Assembly: GCA_000827265.1 (NCBI GenBank)
Contig: KN834856.1
Span: 95,155 to 159,154, forward strand
Length of the DNA stretch: 64,000 nucleotides
Origin: Collybiopsis luxurians FD-317 M1
Lineage: Eukaryota > Basidiomycota > Agaricomycetes > Agaricales > Omphalotaceae
Reading direction: 5' to 3'
The notes under the pieces were generated by a model. It had not been told where the DNA came from, ran no database searches, and was given only the letters and a program-made list of their open reading frames with translations. This document shows positions 12,945 through 25,073 of this stretch, in pieces. A program made the position numbers and the translations under genes. Numbering within the stretch: the first letter of the stretch is position 1; every line of letters begins with the position of its first letter.

Positions 12945-14787
12945 CAACTTGGAGAAGGCAACAAAGAGCTAAAAGAATTCTAACACTGAATGGGCGAGAG
13001 ATGCTTACAGCTTGAGGAGTGGAGAGTAGGGGCAAAGACATCCCGAAATGACAGTTTTCTTAAATATATCCATCGAGCAACAAGAACTGATTGTTGCAGG
13101 TTTTAAGCTACAAATAATAACAGTGCCCTCAGATTTTGATGAACAAGCATGAATTTGTACCATAGGGAAGTGTCGGTCCACCATGCCGTCTGAGCTGCGG
13201 TGCCGACTTACACCTTCTCTGTGACAACGGTATGACTAACGAGCGAACTATTGCTAGGCCCCCTCGGACATTGCCCGACGAGCTCAGTAAAAGTGATAAA
13301 AATGCCATAAATTCATTGTGAGGGTTCTAAAGCCCTGGAAATTCAGCTATCTACTCAAAATAATAATATTCAAGCAGGCTGAGGAGTTATTACTGTTTTG
13401 TTCAAATCAAACTATCCCTAACAACCATAGTACAAGAATTTTTCGGCAGCACTCATTCCATTCATGTTTTCATCAATCAGACTAGAACCATCAGCCAACT
13501 AAGATGGTGGGCGAAGGGTTATAGATGTGATCGACCCTCTCTGACTCTATCTATTATCTATCCATCGCTCTCGAGCATTGCTACTCTAAGATGGCATTGC
13601 CAAATAAGTATTTGCGCAACAACATTATCTCGCCAATTTCTATGTGTTATATCTGTTCTGGCTCTTTCGAAGTAATTCTCTTGTGGGGCATTTACTGAAT
13701 CCGGAATGGAATAGAGGTAACTCGTGCTCATGGGCAGCTTTTCATAGGCACTCATGCTTTATCAGTCCTGTTTTAGTGACTAAATCATCCCTGAAGGGTC
13801 AATAGTGCTTATTGCTCCATTTGTCAAATTTTGTTCCCATCCCTTCCAGTCGACATCTATGTTTAATCTTTAGACCTATGAGGGGTTGCCAAATATTCTA
13901 CATTGGGCAAGCAAAGGGAAAGCGAGGAGGATCGAGGATAATGGCATTAATTCGACGGGCATGCAAGATCTTAGATACAACCAATGACGATAATAGCATC
14001 GGTAAAAAAAATTAAATAAAAACTTATCTATAAAGAACCGATGACAATGGTAGCATCGGTAAAAAAAAAAGAAAATAATTAAGAACTTACTATGGTTGTT
14101 AGGGATCTTCCGTCAACAGGGATCTTCCGATTTTTGAAAAATCCTTAATTTTGAGCCTTCGAGGCAGTTTTTGCTTTTGATCTCTTGCATACACACTATT
14201 TCGTAACCATTTTACTTTACCATGTACTCAAAGTAAGGTTTTCTCAAGGGACAACCAATTAAAAGATCCAAACTCTGCAGGATTTGAGCGTGACTCTGTA
14301 TCAAGTCGCCAGGAACAGTACCAAGGTTATATAAAGAGCAGGTAAAAAGTACATAGGAAGGTCAAAAAGGTTCTTTAGATGCTCTATATTAATTTTCTAG
14401 CAGTCTGTAAAAAGTTCAGCCCTCGACAAATGAAAAAAGAAGGAGAGGATGCTCCAGTGTGACACCTGAGCCATGCTGTTGTCGGCAGAGCTGCCACCTA
14501 CTATTCATTTCCACCGATAGGATCGGTGTAAATACGAGTTTGCGACTGCTGACAGCCGGCTTTATTGTGACATTTGTGTGACCAGGGGAAAGAAGATCCC
14601 TGTTTTCGCTCAGTCACTGCCCGGTGCTTGAACCATCACTCGGTATCACACCAGAAGTAAGGTATAACAGCTTGAAAGCATTACGCATTGAACTGTGTAC
14701 TTCAATTTGAACTCAGGTAAGTATTTGCAAAGTTATTAGCGATTTCTAAAAAAAAGAAGATTCCTAACAACCATAGTATCTATACTT
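12945..14787. other. Non-coding spacer within the duplicated block
   Basis: Separates the DUF6533 gene from the broken phosphatase. It is about 1.2 kb longer than the matching spacer in the right copy (17786-18377), partly because of the inverted-repeat-bounded segment at 13414-14106. Around 13975-14085 two copies of a roughly 55-bp unit carry AGCATCGGTAAAAAAA. Confidence 0.45.
13414..14106. mobile_element. Non-autonomous element bounded by 19-bp inverted repeats (MITE-like)
   Basis: ATCCCTAACAACCATAGTA at 13414-13432 is repeated as its exact reverse complement at 14088-14106. The 690 bp between them carry no transposase-like frame. A third, nearly identical copy (one mismatch) lies at about 14760-14778 in the first orientation. 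No clear target-site duplication is visible beside the ends. Confidence 0.5.
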
Positions 14788-15640
14788 CCTTGACCTTGGA
14801 CTGGCTACCCCTCTGTCAAATCACTACTCGCCTCAATGCATTTCTAGCCAAATGAGCTACAGAGGAGTCTTTATAGTACACCCCCCACATTCCTCTCATA
14901 CAACTGCTTCCGAATATCTAAATGCCACCTACACGTTGCATCTCCAAAGGCACGGCCCATACCCCATCCCATGACTCGGTCATCCTGAACAACTTGTTCG
15001 CCGGGGCTTTCGGCCTCCAATCAAGCGATTTTGGAAGGGTTATGGACATTCTGATCTGCAAGAGGGCAAAAACTTCATACGCATCCTTTTTTCTCTCCAT
15101 CTTCTCCTCCGCCTCCTTTTTGCGCCCGCGAACAGCACAAGAGTCTCCTGTGAATGCGACATGTAAAGTACACATTTCTGGCTCATAAATTGACAAGAGC
15201 GCGCAGGAACCAGAGTGTGCGTGGCAGAGGGAACGGATGGCATTAGTTTTAGAGGGTGATGAAAGCACTTTGATAACGTCTATCATAGCATAGTCAATAT
15301 CTTGGAAAGCCTGCTCTATATATAGTATGATACACATCCAATATGACATTGTTTTGAGGGCCTGAAAATGAACCTGTAGAGTCACGGTGGTTGTCGTTGT
15401 AGTTGTCATCAAAGATTCCAGGCATATCGAATTGCTGAGGGAGTTTTGATAGGGCGTTGGCGACGTGTGATGAGATGCTGGGATAAACAATAGCTTATCC
15501 CATCGTGATCATTGAATAACGCAAGATATGACTGACTATCGTAGTCAGTTTTTGAGTCCTCTGTATAATAGACCGAATTCGAATCTTCTGATTCTGGATT
15601 TCTACAACAACAAATGGGTAGAGTTAGTCATCCCCAGGCT
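14788..15640 (-). pseudogene. Broken copy of the PP2C phosphatase gene
   Basis: Matches the intact phosphatase gene at 18378-20181 at DNA level. Shared residues include KVLSSPSKTNAIRSLCHAHS and GDSCAV (GDSRAV in the intact gene). The first exon is missing: similarity stops inside intron 1 at about 15640. The region around the GHNG motif is altered, a frameshift follows (TLPKSLDWRPKAP where the intact gene has NPSEVARLEAEHP), and about 480 bp covering the ASDGLWD motif and Ser-rich region are deleted, joining at about 14870. It cannot make an active phosphatase. Confidence 0.85.
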
Positions 15641-16177
15641 GCCTTCTGAAATTTCTCATACATTATTCCACACTTTTGTAAGCAAAATTATGGCTCCTAC
15701 AGACAATCTTTGCTTAGAAGACTCGAAATTAATATAAGTAGTAAGTAGTAATTTATCAAGTACAAAATGTACCTGTTGAAACTCTATTACTAAATCGTGG
15801 GTAGGTAGATGTAAACTGTAATACGGCCGTATTCCTACTGTACCATACTGTAGCATCAAATTATGATCTGTATTTCACCGTACCGTACCCATACCGTATC
15901 CGTATACGTGAGAACCGGACCATGCCGTATATGGTACGTACGGTGAAGAGCCCTACTAGTTCTTGTCCACAAGCTTAAAACCCATCTTTGCTTGTGAACC
16001 AACTGGTTGCAAATTCAAACCACGTTCGTAGTTTTGAACTCATTCATACCACCCCACTTAATGAGGGAACTTGCTGTGTAAATTAAGCACATAACCTGCT
16101 CTATCAACCTGGTAATATCATCTCTAGATATTTTTCATCAAGCCTCATGCAAATCATTATTCTATTAAGAACATTGT
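15641..16177. other. Spacer with a CCGTAC-rich inverted repeat
   Basis: Between the broken phosphatase and the broken DUF6533 gene. At 15870-15950 several CCGTAC, CCGTAT and GTACGG words lie in opposite orientation around a short centre (see the finding). No gene. Confidence 0.45.
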
Positions 16178-17785
16178 CTATGCATCATAGTTGTCCTCAA
16201 CATAATCAAGACTTCCACTTCTTTGCTGGAATACAATACTGTGCCCGACGGTTTCATGTACAGAGACCGTTTGACTAGTGTAGATCCCGGTATCCGCTCC
16301 TTGATGCAAGTTGAGCAACAATCGCGACACCAAAATCACCGAGATACTTGTATCAAATTTATCAGGATTTATATGAAGAACTTCATTTAAATCTTACCTG
16401 CTTGTGAGTGGTGCCAGTCCGCCTCTCATACAGTCCTAATGAATATTCATCAATGCCAAGTTGTCAAGGAGAATGCTCCATACCTCTAGAACCTGTTAAA
16501 AAAATTAAAACAGCTTCAATGGTGTAAGGTATTTTACAGGGACTTGCATAAAATGATAGAATATTTGCCAGATTAATCCCAGTCATCATGCTGAACAGTA
16601 AAGAATGAGATGATACATATCCGCGCCAAATATAAGTGCTCACCCAAAATATACCGCTCCTGGGATAGGTATTGGTCAATATAACTCAGATTCCAATAGG
16701 TGTAGCTTACTTACCATCGCGGAGCAGGATTGCTCTGAGAGATGCTTGCCCCTTGAACACAGTCTGGAACATCCGAAGCTCCTATCTGGTCTTCAGTGCA
16801 TTATGTATTGAAAGGCCAAAGAGCAAAGCATCATAGGTAAAAACAGTCATCCAAGCTGCTCCTGTACCTTAGGTGGTAATCGATCTTACTTGTGCATTTT
16901 AGGAGAAGAATGACACAAGGACGTACGGGAGGGACTGCGTTTCTTCTCTCGTTAGCACAACTTTTTACAGCAAGACTTCTGCTTTACCTTACCTATTATA
17001 ATTGAGCTCTACTGAACAAGTTCCGGTGGAACTCGATGGAAGTTGTGAACTGAGATGAGCAGTGAATGTTATAACCTGGATTGCGCAAAAATTAGGTATG
17101 ATTGTTTATCACTGAACATTCTTACAGTCATAACGCAACCTCCAATTGCCAGAAGGGCCAGTAAAAAATACAGAAGCCGCTTGTTGCACCCGTACAGGGC
17201 ATATATGCGCAAGGTCATGATAACTATGATTTCGGAATTAACCGGTTAATAGGCAAGCATAGGACCTCTTACTCAAAACGAAAACTTGGGTAACCAATAA
17301 TATACCCTCTCTAAGTTCCTTCACCGCCTTGCAGCTACGTATGTCCTCAGATTAATCTGACTGTCTTTATTTCGTGATGAACAAGTCCTCACCTTACAGG
17401 AAGGTTACCAAAAGCTGTCATGAATCCGATGATCGTTGTAATAGCATTGAAGTACCTGTGAAAAAAAAACAGGTATGCGCTGGTATTCGGCCGCCTCTTC
17501 CACAGGTACTTGACCTCAATTTCTGGTTATAATTGGAATCAAGGGAGAAGATAAGTTGTGAACAAACATACGAAAAGTAAGAATATAATCGTAGAAAAAA
17601 AGCGCTAAGGATTGACGCTCTTCGGCATTGAAAATAAGATTGAGGGCGAAAATAACAAACTTATGGCAGGCAGGTGAAAATATTCACAGAGACGACTATA
17701 AGCTATCATTCAGTACATTCAACAGCATAGTCAAAAGCAAAAACTCATACCCATTGGTGGCAATCCGAATGCCGGTCCACGACAT
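16178..17785 (-). pseudogene. Broken copy of the DUF6533 membrane protein gene
   Basis: Collinear with the open copy at 11384-12944 over nearly the whole length: MSWTGIRIATN at the start, LALFFYDYILTF, YLWKRRPNTSAYLFFFHRYF, CKAVKELRE, TAHLSSQ...GTCSVEL, TYDALLFGLSIHNALKTR, GINLANILSFY and SVILVSRLLLNLHQ. A stop codon TAG (16782-16784) replaces the CAG after KTR. A short deletion also removes the splice acceptor used by the open copy before the ALYGC segment. The stop lies before the last two membrane spans, so the product would be truncated. Confidence 0.8.
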
Positions 17786-18377
17786 GAAAGGGAAAAGCAA
17801 CAAAGAATCTGGACTCCAATGCCTGACGGACGATGTAGTTTTATGACCCTGGAGCTTAACATGATCATCAAGCAAGAGCTGGCAGAGAGATAGACACTTA
17901 TATCTATCAATCGCTATTCTTGTCAGATAGCGTTGTCAAACTTACAGTCTGGGGGCATGCTCACCGGACAGTTTCCTTTCTTTGTTCATCCACTGTTCTC
18001 AAGTTCATGCCGGTATGTCTAATCAGCGTAGAATGTGCTGAAAGCTAGAGTGAACATAACGCTCTCTTGAAAGACCCAGCAGTGTATCTGTCCATCTCTT
18101 GATCTACCGGGCCCGAACAGTTACCAGTCTTGCGTTCACATGGGATCCATTTAACCTGTCAAAAGACAAAAACCTATGCATTCGTCTTTAAAGTCTTCTC
18201 AAGTACAACATGTACGACTTCATAAAAGTGAATCGAATAATTTAAAGATGATAAATAAAGACAGCGGGTGGAAAAAAATGAAAAAGCTTTTTGCTTGATA
18301 TAAAGTGCCATCTTCAAAAACGCCGCCACTAGCCCGAATCGTCTTTGCATATATTACTTTTTCTTCTATTCTATCGT
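17786..18377. other. Intergenic
   Basis: Spacer between the broken DUF6533 copy and the 3' end of the intact phosphatase. No gene seen. Confidence 0.4.
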
Positions 18378-20181
18378 TCAAAAGAACGCAACAATAATAC
18401 CAATGTCATCCCTAAAAATTGACATTTTCAGCTTTCAACCCACGTCTTTCAAACAACCAATAACTCACCTATACCTCCTCGACCTCGGACTCGTTATACT
18501 CATCAACGCCTCCGTCAAATCACTATCTGCCCCGCCCAACGCATTCCTCGCCAAATGAGCCGTAGGATTCTCATCCCTATTAACGAACCTCTTTTTCGCC
18601 CTCCACCAAGGATAAAACACCGTCTTGTCATCCTTTCCGTCTTTGTCGAGTGGGATCTTGAGAGGGAGTTGGTGGCGGAGGTAGGTGTTGGTGTCAGTGG
18701 GTGATTTGAGAGTTGGGGGAGTTTCGTGGTATTGGGCCTCGGTCTGGATTTGGGAGGGGTCTTGTGGGGATGATGACGATGATGGAGGAGGAGGGGAGGA
18801 GGAGGAGTTGTATACAGAATCGTGGTTGGTAGAGAGCCAGAGACCGAGAAGGCCTACGGCTTCTTCAGAAGTTAGACAGTCCCAGAGACCGTCAGAGGCC
18901 ATAATGAGAAAGTCGCCTTTCTGTATACGAGTCGCGGTCACTTCGGGTTCCGCTAGAGATAATAAACCCGGTTAGTTACGAGTTTGGGAAATTGTCATCC
19001 ATAGAGAGCGTTACCAGTAAGATACGGAGGAGTTTTCATATTAGACCTAATAGGATCTCCCAAATACCTCTCATACAACTGCTTCTGAATATCTAAACTC
19101 CATTTGTACGCTGCATCCCCAAAGGCACGGGCCATGCCCCATCCCATAACTCGACCATCCTTAACGACTTGTTCGCCGGGATGTTCGGCCTCCAAACGAG
19201 CGACTTCCGAAGGATTGTGGGCATTCTGATCCTGCGAGAGGACAAGGACCTCGTATACCTCTCTCTTTTCTGTACCTTCCCCTCCTCCTTCCTGAACTTT
19301 GCGTCCAAGGACAGCACGCGAGTCCCCTGTAAGTGCGACGCGTAGAGTACGCGTTTCTGGTTCGTAAATCGACAAGAGAGCGCAGGAACCAGAGTGGGCG
19401 TGGCGGAGGGTACGGATGGCGTTGGTTTTGGAGGGTGATGAAAGGACTTCGGTCACGTCTATCATGGCATCATCTATATCTTTGAAAGCCTGCTTTATAG
19501 TATCCGATATAAGGTCGTGTTGAGGGCCCGATAATGAGGATGCAGAGTCATGGTGGTCGTGGTCGTAGCCGTCGTCGAAAATGCCAGACATGTCGAATTG
19601 CTGAGGGAGTTTTGATAGAGCATTGGCGACGTGCGTGATGAGATGCTGGGATAAAAAATAGCTCATGGAAATCCCATTGTGACCATCGAATAAGGCGAGG
19701 TATGACCGACTGTCGTAGTCAGTTTTTGGGTCCTCTGTGAAATAGACCGCGATTGAGTCTTCGGATTCTGGATTTCTACCACAACAAAGGGATAGAGTAA
19801 GTCATCCACCAGAACTGGATTGAGAAATAAGCCGTACGAAGTCACAATAAGCGCATCACAGCGAACGATCCCAGCTCTTTTCTTTGGCCACCAAGTCGGT
19901 CCAGAATACAAAAAGTTCTCTGCAGGGAGCCATTCCTCATCGACCCATCGTGGCCTCTGGAATCTCTCCTGGGCGGTCTGCTTGAGTTTATCCTCTTCAG
20001 ACGAAATTTCGTCTTCTAAACTCGAATCTAAGCGTATCGTCGTATGATTCCTTCCAGCCACGGCTAAGCTTGTCAAACATAACAAGGTGGTGGAAATGCC
20101 TACGGTCAGTGAAGCAGTCGGTATTCGCCGTCGAGTTGACTGTATATGCCGGAATGCAGTCTTGTTCCAATATCTGAACAT
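18378..20181 (-). CDS. PP2C-family Ser/Thr phosphatase, pyruvate dehydrogenase phosphatase-like
   Basis: Four exons (20181-19838, 19775-19015, 18952-18469, 18411-18378) give 1623 nt, 540 residues. PP2C motifs appear in order: GIVRCDALIVTSN, LALFDGHNG (metal-binding Asp), SGSCALLSIYEPE, LTGDSRAVLGR, GWGMARAFGDAAYKW, FLIMASDGLWDCLT and, only after splicing of the 34-nt last exon, RYRDDIGIIVAFF. The layout is that of fungal pyruvate-dehydrogenase-phosphatase-like PP2Cs, Mg/Mn-dependent enzymes often sent to mitochondria; the Arg-rich N-terminus followed by a hydrophobic stretch (SLTVGISTTLLCLTSLAV) fits an organelle signal but does not prove it. A Ser/Pro-rich insert near residue 420 is low-complexity. 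This is the intact partner of the broken copy at 14788-15640. Confidence 0.87.
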
Positions 20182-20310
20182 GGAAGTAAGGATGCAAAAG
20201 ATGGGCCCGGGGCGCGCCGGTCCCTTTGATTAGACGCCAAGGTGCTATGTACATCTACTTCTGTACGTTTTTGTCCATGTACTACTCTATCAACTGGTAC
20301 GTTCGCAGCC

Positions 20311-23232
20311 TCAAGAAACACTCGATCCAGTTCTAGCAGAGCCTCCGATCCTTCTACTCTCCAAATCCATGATCCCTTCCGTAGACTCGAACGTCGAAAG
20401 CCGACGGCGAGCCTTGACTGACTTGGGTGAACTACCCACTGCAGCATCGATCGGAGGTTCCACGAGCTCAGAATCTGGCGTCGCAGACGCACTTTGCTCA
20501 TCTCCATCTGACTCCTCGTCACGCCCAACAATACCGGGAGACACCGTTGAAGGCAGAGCAGCAGAGGAGGGCGGTGGAGGAGGAGGAAGCGAATTGGATC
20601 GTGGACGGCTGTCCAGATCTTTTTCAGGAATCTAGGAAACGAGAACGAATAACTATGAGCCCAAGTCCGCCTTCTTCGAGCACACAAGACACACACCGGT
20701 AATCGCGCAATGTAGGCCAGCAGCGTAGATACTGAAGCAAAGAAAAACACCGCTTTCAAGCTAACAGCGTACGAGTCTCTGGCGATACGTTGCAACTTTG
20801 GTGGAAGCGTCGCCACTGCTCGGGCATTTTGGCGAATATGAGTGATGATCTTTTTGGACAGCACACGATCAACGTCATGATCAACAGGCGCGCCAGCTGT
20901 AAATAGAACGGTACCTCTTCTGCGTTGGGATCGTCAATGCGCTCTCGCAACACCTTGTCCAGCTTCCATTGGAAGATGGCTGAAGAAATAGCCACACCCC
21001 CGACTTGACCTGAACCAAAGAATCAACTCAACCCCGTCGCAGTGCACGGATACAGTTTGTGGGCTTACCGATTCCTCTAAATAGTTGTCCAAATCCAGTT
21101 CCGACGGCCATGTGGGATTCTGTGCGTTGACCATGACAGGCTGCTTTCTTCTTCGGATCTAGAGTAGAGGAACGTACCGGGAATATGCGCCAGCAATGCG
21201 ACTAGTTTTAAAAAGGAAATTCATCTCCACGCCTCATTGATCCTTGACAGATGAAGCACGCACTCAACATAGTTTGCAGAACAACGGCATTTCCAAAGCC
21301 CATAGGAATCTATCCCCATAGTTCCGTGAATCTTCAACGTTCATCAGAGGAACAAACGGGGCCCACTTACGATACTAAACCACGACTGGATCCATCCAGA
21401 ATTTTCATGAATCAAACTGATCAGCACTGTACCGACGAACGGGAAGATGCCAAAGATCATGTTAATCATTTTGTACTTTCCGGTACGATGCATCATCCAT
21501 CCGGCGAAAACAGAACCTAACGACATGGACATGCTGTTCGGTAAAATGTGCAGACCTATGTTAACGACGTCATCAACTAGTTGGAAGACATTCTCCGGGC
21601 GAGAGTGTGTGAAAGAGGCGCACCTGCAGTAGCTGCACTGGTCAACTCCACCGTTTGAAACCACATCGGGAAGAAATATGAGATAGTAAAGTTACACGTT
21701 GCCACAAGAAAGTTGGATATCCCGACGAGCACCGGTATCTTTTGCACCAGCAAGAATGGAGCCAACACTGGTTCGGCAGCGACAAAGAGCTCTACGAAAA
21801 CGAAGACGACGAAGAATACAATGGCGAGCACAAGAGGAACTATTACTCTTGCGTCGGACCACTAGATACGCAACACATGAGAACGATTTTGACAAAAAGA
21901 GCAGGCCATTTACCGGAATGTTCGCATTGTAGCGGGTACTGAGGAACATTAACATCGAGCCGACCTTGAGAATATGAATGAGCAAATTATCTGTCAAGGA
22001 GTGGGTCCAACGCACCGAGATCAATAGAGTCAAACTACCAAAGTAATCAATCCGCTTGAGAACTTCTCTCGTACTCTTTCCTTTTCCTTTCGTCACATAT
22101 CGTAAATTGACGGTAGTTAATAACAGAGAAACTAGGAATAGAGGCATCTGGCAAAGAAAGGCCCATCGCCATCCGAGCCTGTGGACCGGATGTTAGCTAA
22201 GAAATCAACGCGCCAAGAAGGAAAAAAAACTCGCCAGTCAGTTATCAGGCCTCCTAAAGGCCCTCCGAAGCCCAAACCAAACTATAAAAAAGCCGTTAAA
22301 AGCGATACCAAGAACTGAAGATACATAAGCTCACCCCGTTAAAAACACTAGCCACGCCCTGAGCCAACCCCCGGTCCTACATGCCCAAAAGAATGTGAGA
22401 ATTCCCCGCGAAGGCAAAAGAAAGAATCCGATCAGATGCTAACCCGCAGTGAATACATATCGCTGACCACGATTCTAGTGATGAAGAAGCCAGTCAGCTG
22501 GTGGAGAGAAGCTTCGAGAATTCAAACCTACGTCGCTATAGTGTTAACACCACCACCGCCGATGCCGGCAATCTGTGTCCTCGGTTAGCAGTGAAGTTAC
22601 CGCCAGGAGAAGATGGACTCACAAACCGGGACACAATAAGCATTTCCATGCTCGTTGATAGTCCGCAAGCAAGCGTGCCCAATCCAGTGAAGAGCACCGC
22701 GACTTGGGAAGCTCCTCTTCGCCCCAACACATTCGCTAAACGTCCGTATAAAGGAGTAAATGTAGCTGTGGCGAGAAGATAGCTAACGATTCATTGTTTG
22801 AGGTGGAATATAAAAGAAGAATGGGATAACTCACGCTGTCCCTAGCCAGCTAGCTTGATGAGATTTTTGGAATTCGGATGAAATAGAGGGTAGCACTAGA
22901 TCAATAGTGTCAGTAAAAGATTTCGAACGATTGAATCCTAGGACTTACTCGTCGGAACCAGGGTCACTAATAACAAGTCGGATTCAGAAAAAAAATTTTT
23001 CATCTAAAAAAGATACACACTATTGATGGACTAGATAGCAAAAGGCCTTTGTTAACGAACTGACAAGAGTTCAGAGACTGAAAGTGCGCACCGAGAGAAA
23101 TGTGGCGGTCCAGACACCAGCCAAAATGCCATATCTCATTGACTTCGAGATTTCATGAGGTCCTGGTCGTTTCTTGAGGGAGAGAGTACTGCTCCGTCGA
23201 GGAAGCAGTGGGTCTCGTTCTGAATTCGACAT
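20311..23232 (-). CDS. MFS transporter (DHA2/14-span type)
   Basis: The start MSNSERDPLLPRRSSTLSLK is a hydrophilic tail with a dileucine-like PLLP, as in vacuolar fungal MFS carriers. Then come membrane spans with the MFS signature A loop LYGRLANVLGRRGA, LACGLSTSMEMLIVSRF, ADIGGGGVNTI, FGLGFGGPLGGLITD, WRWAFLCQMPLFLVSLLL, NFLVATCNFTISYFFPMWFQ and SVFAGWMMHRTGKYK. It ends in a long Ser/Pro-rich tail with stop at 20311. More than ten introns of 45-70 nt interrupt it. The 14-span layout and N-terminal tail recall vacuolar basic amino acid (Vba) or drug/H+ antiporters; the substrate cannot be told. It ends 130 bp upstream of the phosphatase start on the same strand. Confidence 0.82.
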
Positions 23233-25073
23233 GAGCGGAAGGAGACGAGTACTTAGACGCCCAAATGACGTGAAACCGCCTGAGGTACGGAACCACGTGG
23301 AGAAATGGAACTGAATTCTCACGTATCAATGCGTCTCTTCACAGCTTATCGGTCCTGAACAAACTCCTTGATTTCTTCTGTCCTCGGCGTTTTTGTCAGC
23401 GAGGCCAGGTGTACCCAATATGGCAAGCGCAATTTTCAATCTGAAATGAATTGAGCTTTCATCTCTTTTATGTCGATATGTGGCATGAAAGAAGTTGGGA
23501 ATCTGTCAAGGCTTACAAACTTTGAGACCGAATGACTTGTAAGTCCGATGCTACATCTTCACAGTTCCGTAGAAAAGTCTCAGGCCGCGATCCATCGGAT
23601 TTACGCGTCTGCGGCTCAATTCTCCAATATTAGCAGCGGAGTCATAACATCAATTGAAATACAGCTCATCCATCGATAACAACAGAAGCCTTTCGCGTTA
23701 AAATGACGTGGTGTATATGTTTTTAATTAACGTCCTTGCACTTACAAATGAATAATCTTTGTAGAATCTTTCCCCAGACTGAACAAGGGATACTTACGAG
23801 ATCAAGCTGCTTTGCGGGACGACGCTGTCATTTGAAGCCATTATATCATACCTGTTTAATCACATCTGAAACTTCGATGTGCAAGATATTTGGTGACGGT
23901 AAGAAACTTTCCTCACTTTTCGGAATCACCAGAATGCAGTCCTCGTATAAAAATCCGAAATTCCCCGATGATTCATACGTGAATTGAAATTCTGAAGGAG
24001 AAAAGTTTACAAGTGAGCATGTACCAATACAACAAGATCTCCAAGGTAAGATCATCAATGTTAAACGATTTGCTTAATCTTTTTAAAAGGGACTGATCTG
24101 TGACTCATGGCGATTTCATCCTATAGCTACAGCTGTCATATTTCCTGGACAAGTTCCCCCAGTTTGAACGGCATGACGTGTAGTGAAATGTTTATTTTGG
24201 GAAGCGATATTTTTCCTGGTCATACATCTAAGTGCATCCTTTTCTTCGGTTCGATCGAGTGTGCTCGGCCCAACGAGAGCTGAGTAACGGATGTTGAGAT
24301 CTTGTTAAACGCCCCGTCCGCGGCCTCCACCTAGATCAAAGTGAAGCAAAAGCAGTGTTTTCGTCAGCTATTCAATGCATTCATTCTCGGCAATAATCCA
24401 AGCTGGAGCCCTTGTATTTGCCGGAGAAATTTGAACAGCCAGAAGAGGATACCAAGTACAACCTAAACACCCGAAATGTCGGAGGCATCCAAATCAAGCC
24501 AGTCGTTGAGGAGGACTAATCATCTCAGTTGGAGTATCTGATAGAAGCAGATATTGCTCTCCAGCGTGAACAATTCGTTGTTGACTACATCGGTCTATTA
24601 ATTCCCATTTATAGATAGATTTGACGAATTTCTGGAACGTGACGCTAAGCTCGAAGAGGTGTTCCTCTTTGGATAGACTCGATCTACGAGTTTAACAGCT
24701 CCAGTGAATTAATATGAACATCCTGTTTTTCTAGATCTTGCCACTACCGCCAAAACAGGACAAATTTTTACTGCGTAGAACGATCAGGGATCACGATTCA
24801 CAAGAATGTCGCCTACGTCAAGAGGACTAAGATGCGTTGACAGCAAACATTTAGATTATTCTATATAGTTGTAAAGTAGCTATGTACGAACTAGTCTGAA
24901 CATTACAGAAACAGAAGGTATTATCAAGAACGCGAACAAGTTCTAGAAATTACACGATGTAGATACAATATTATGAATTCCAATCACCTGCTATAGTACC
25001 AATAAGATATCCGGATCCCGTTCGTATGCGACATGGCGCTGAAGAGCGCTGTCGAGGTCCCATCGGACTACGT
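23233..25073. other. Intergenic, no gene supported
   Basis: One short coding-like run at about 24421-24525 (plus; LPEKFEQPEEDTKYNLN to PVVEED then stop) may be a relic of a gene end. Nothing else seen. Confidence 0.35.

Noticed and set aside
24421..24525. Short coding-like run ending in PVVEED and a stop
   Set aside because: About 33 codons only, no exon partner; too little for a gene call, mentioned in the intergenic note.
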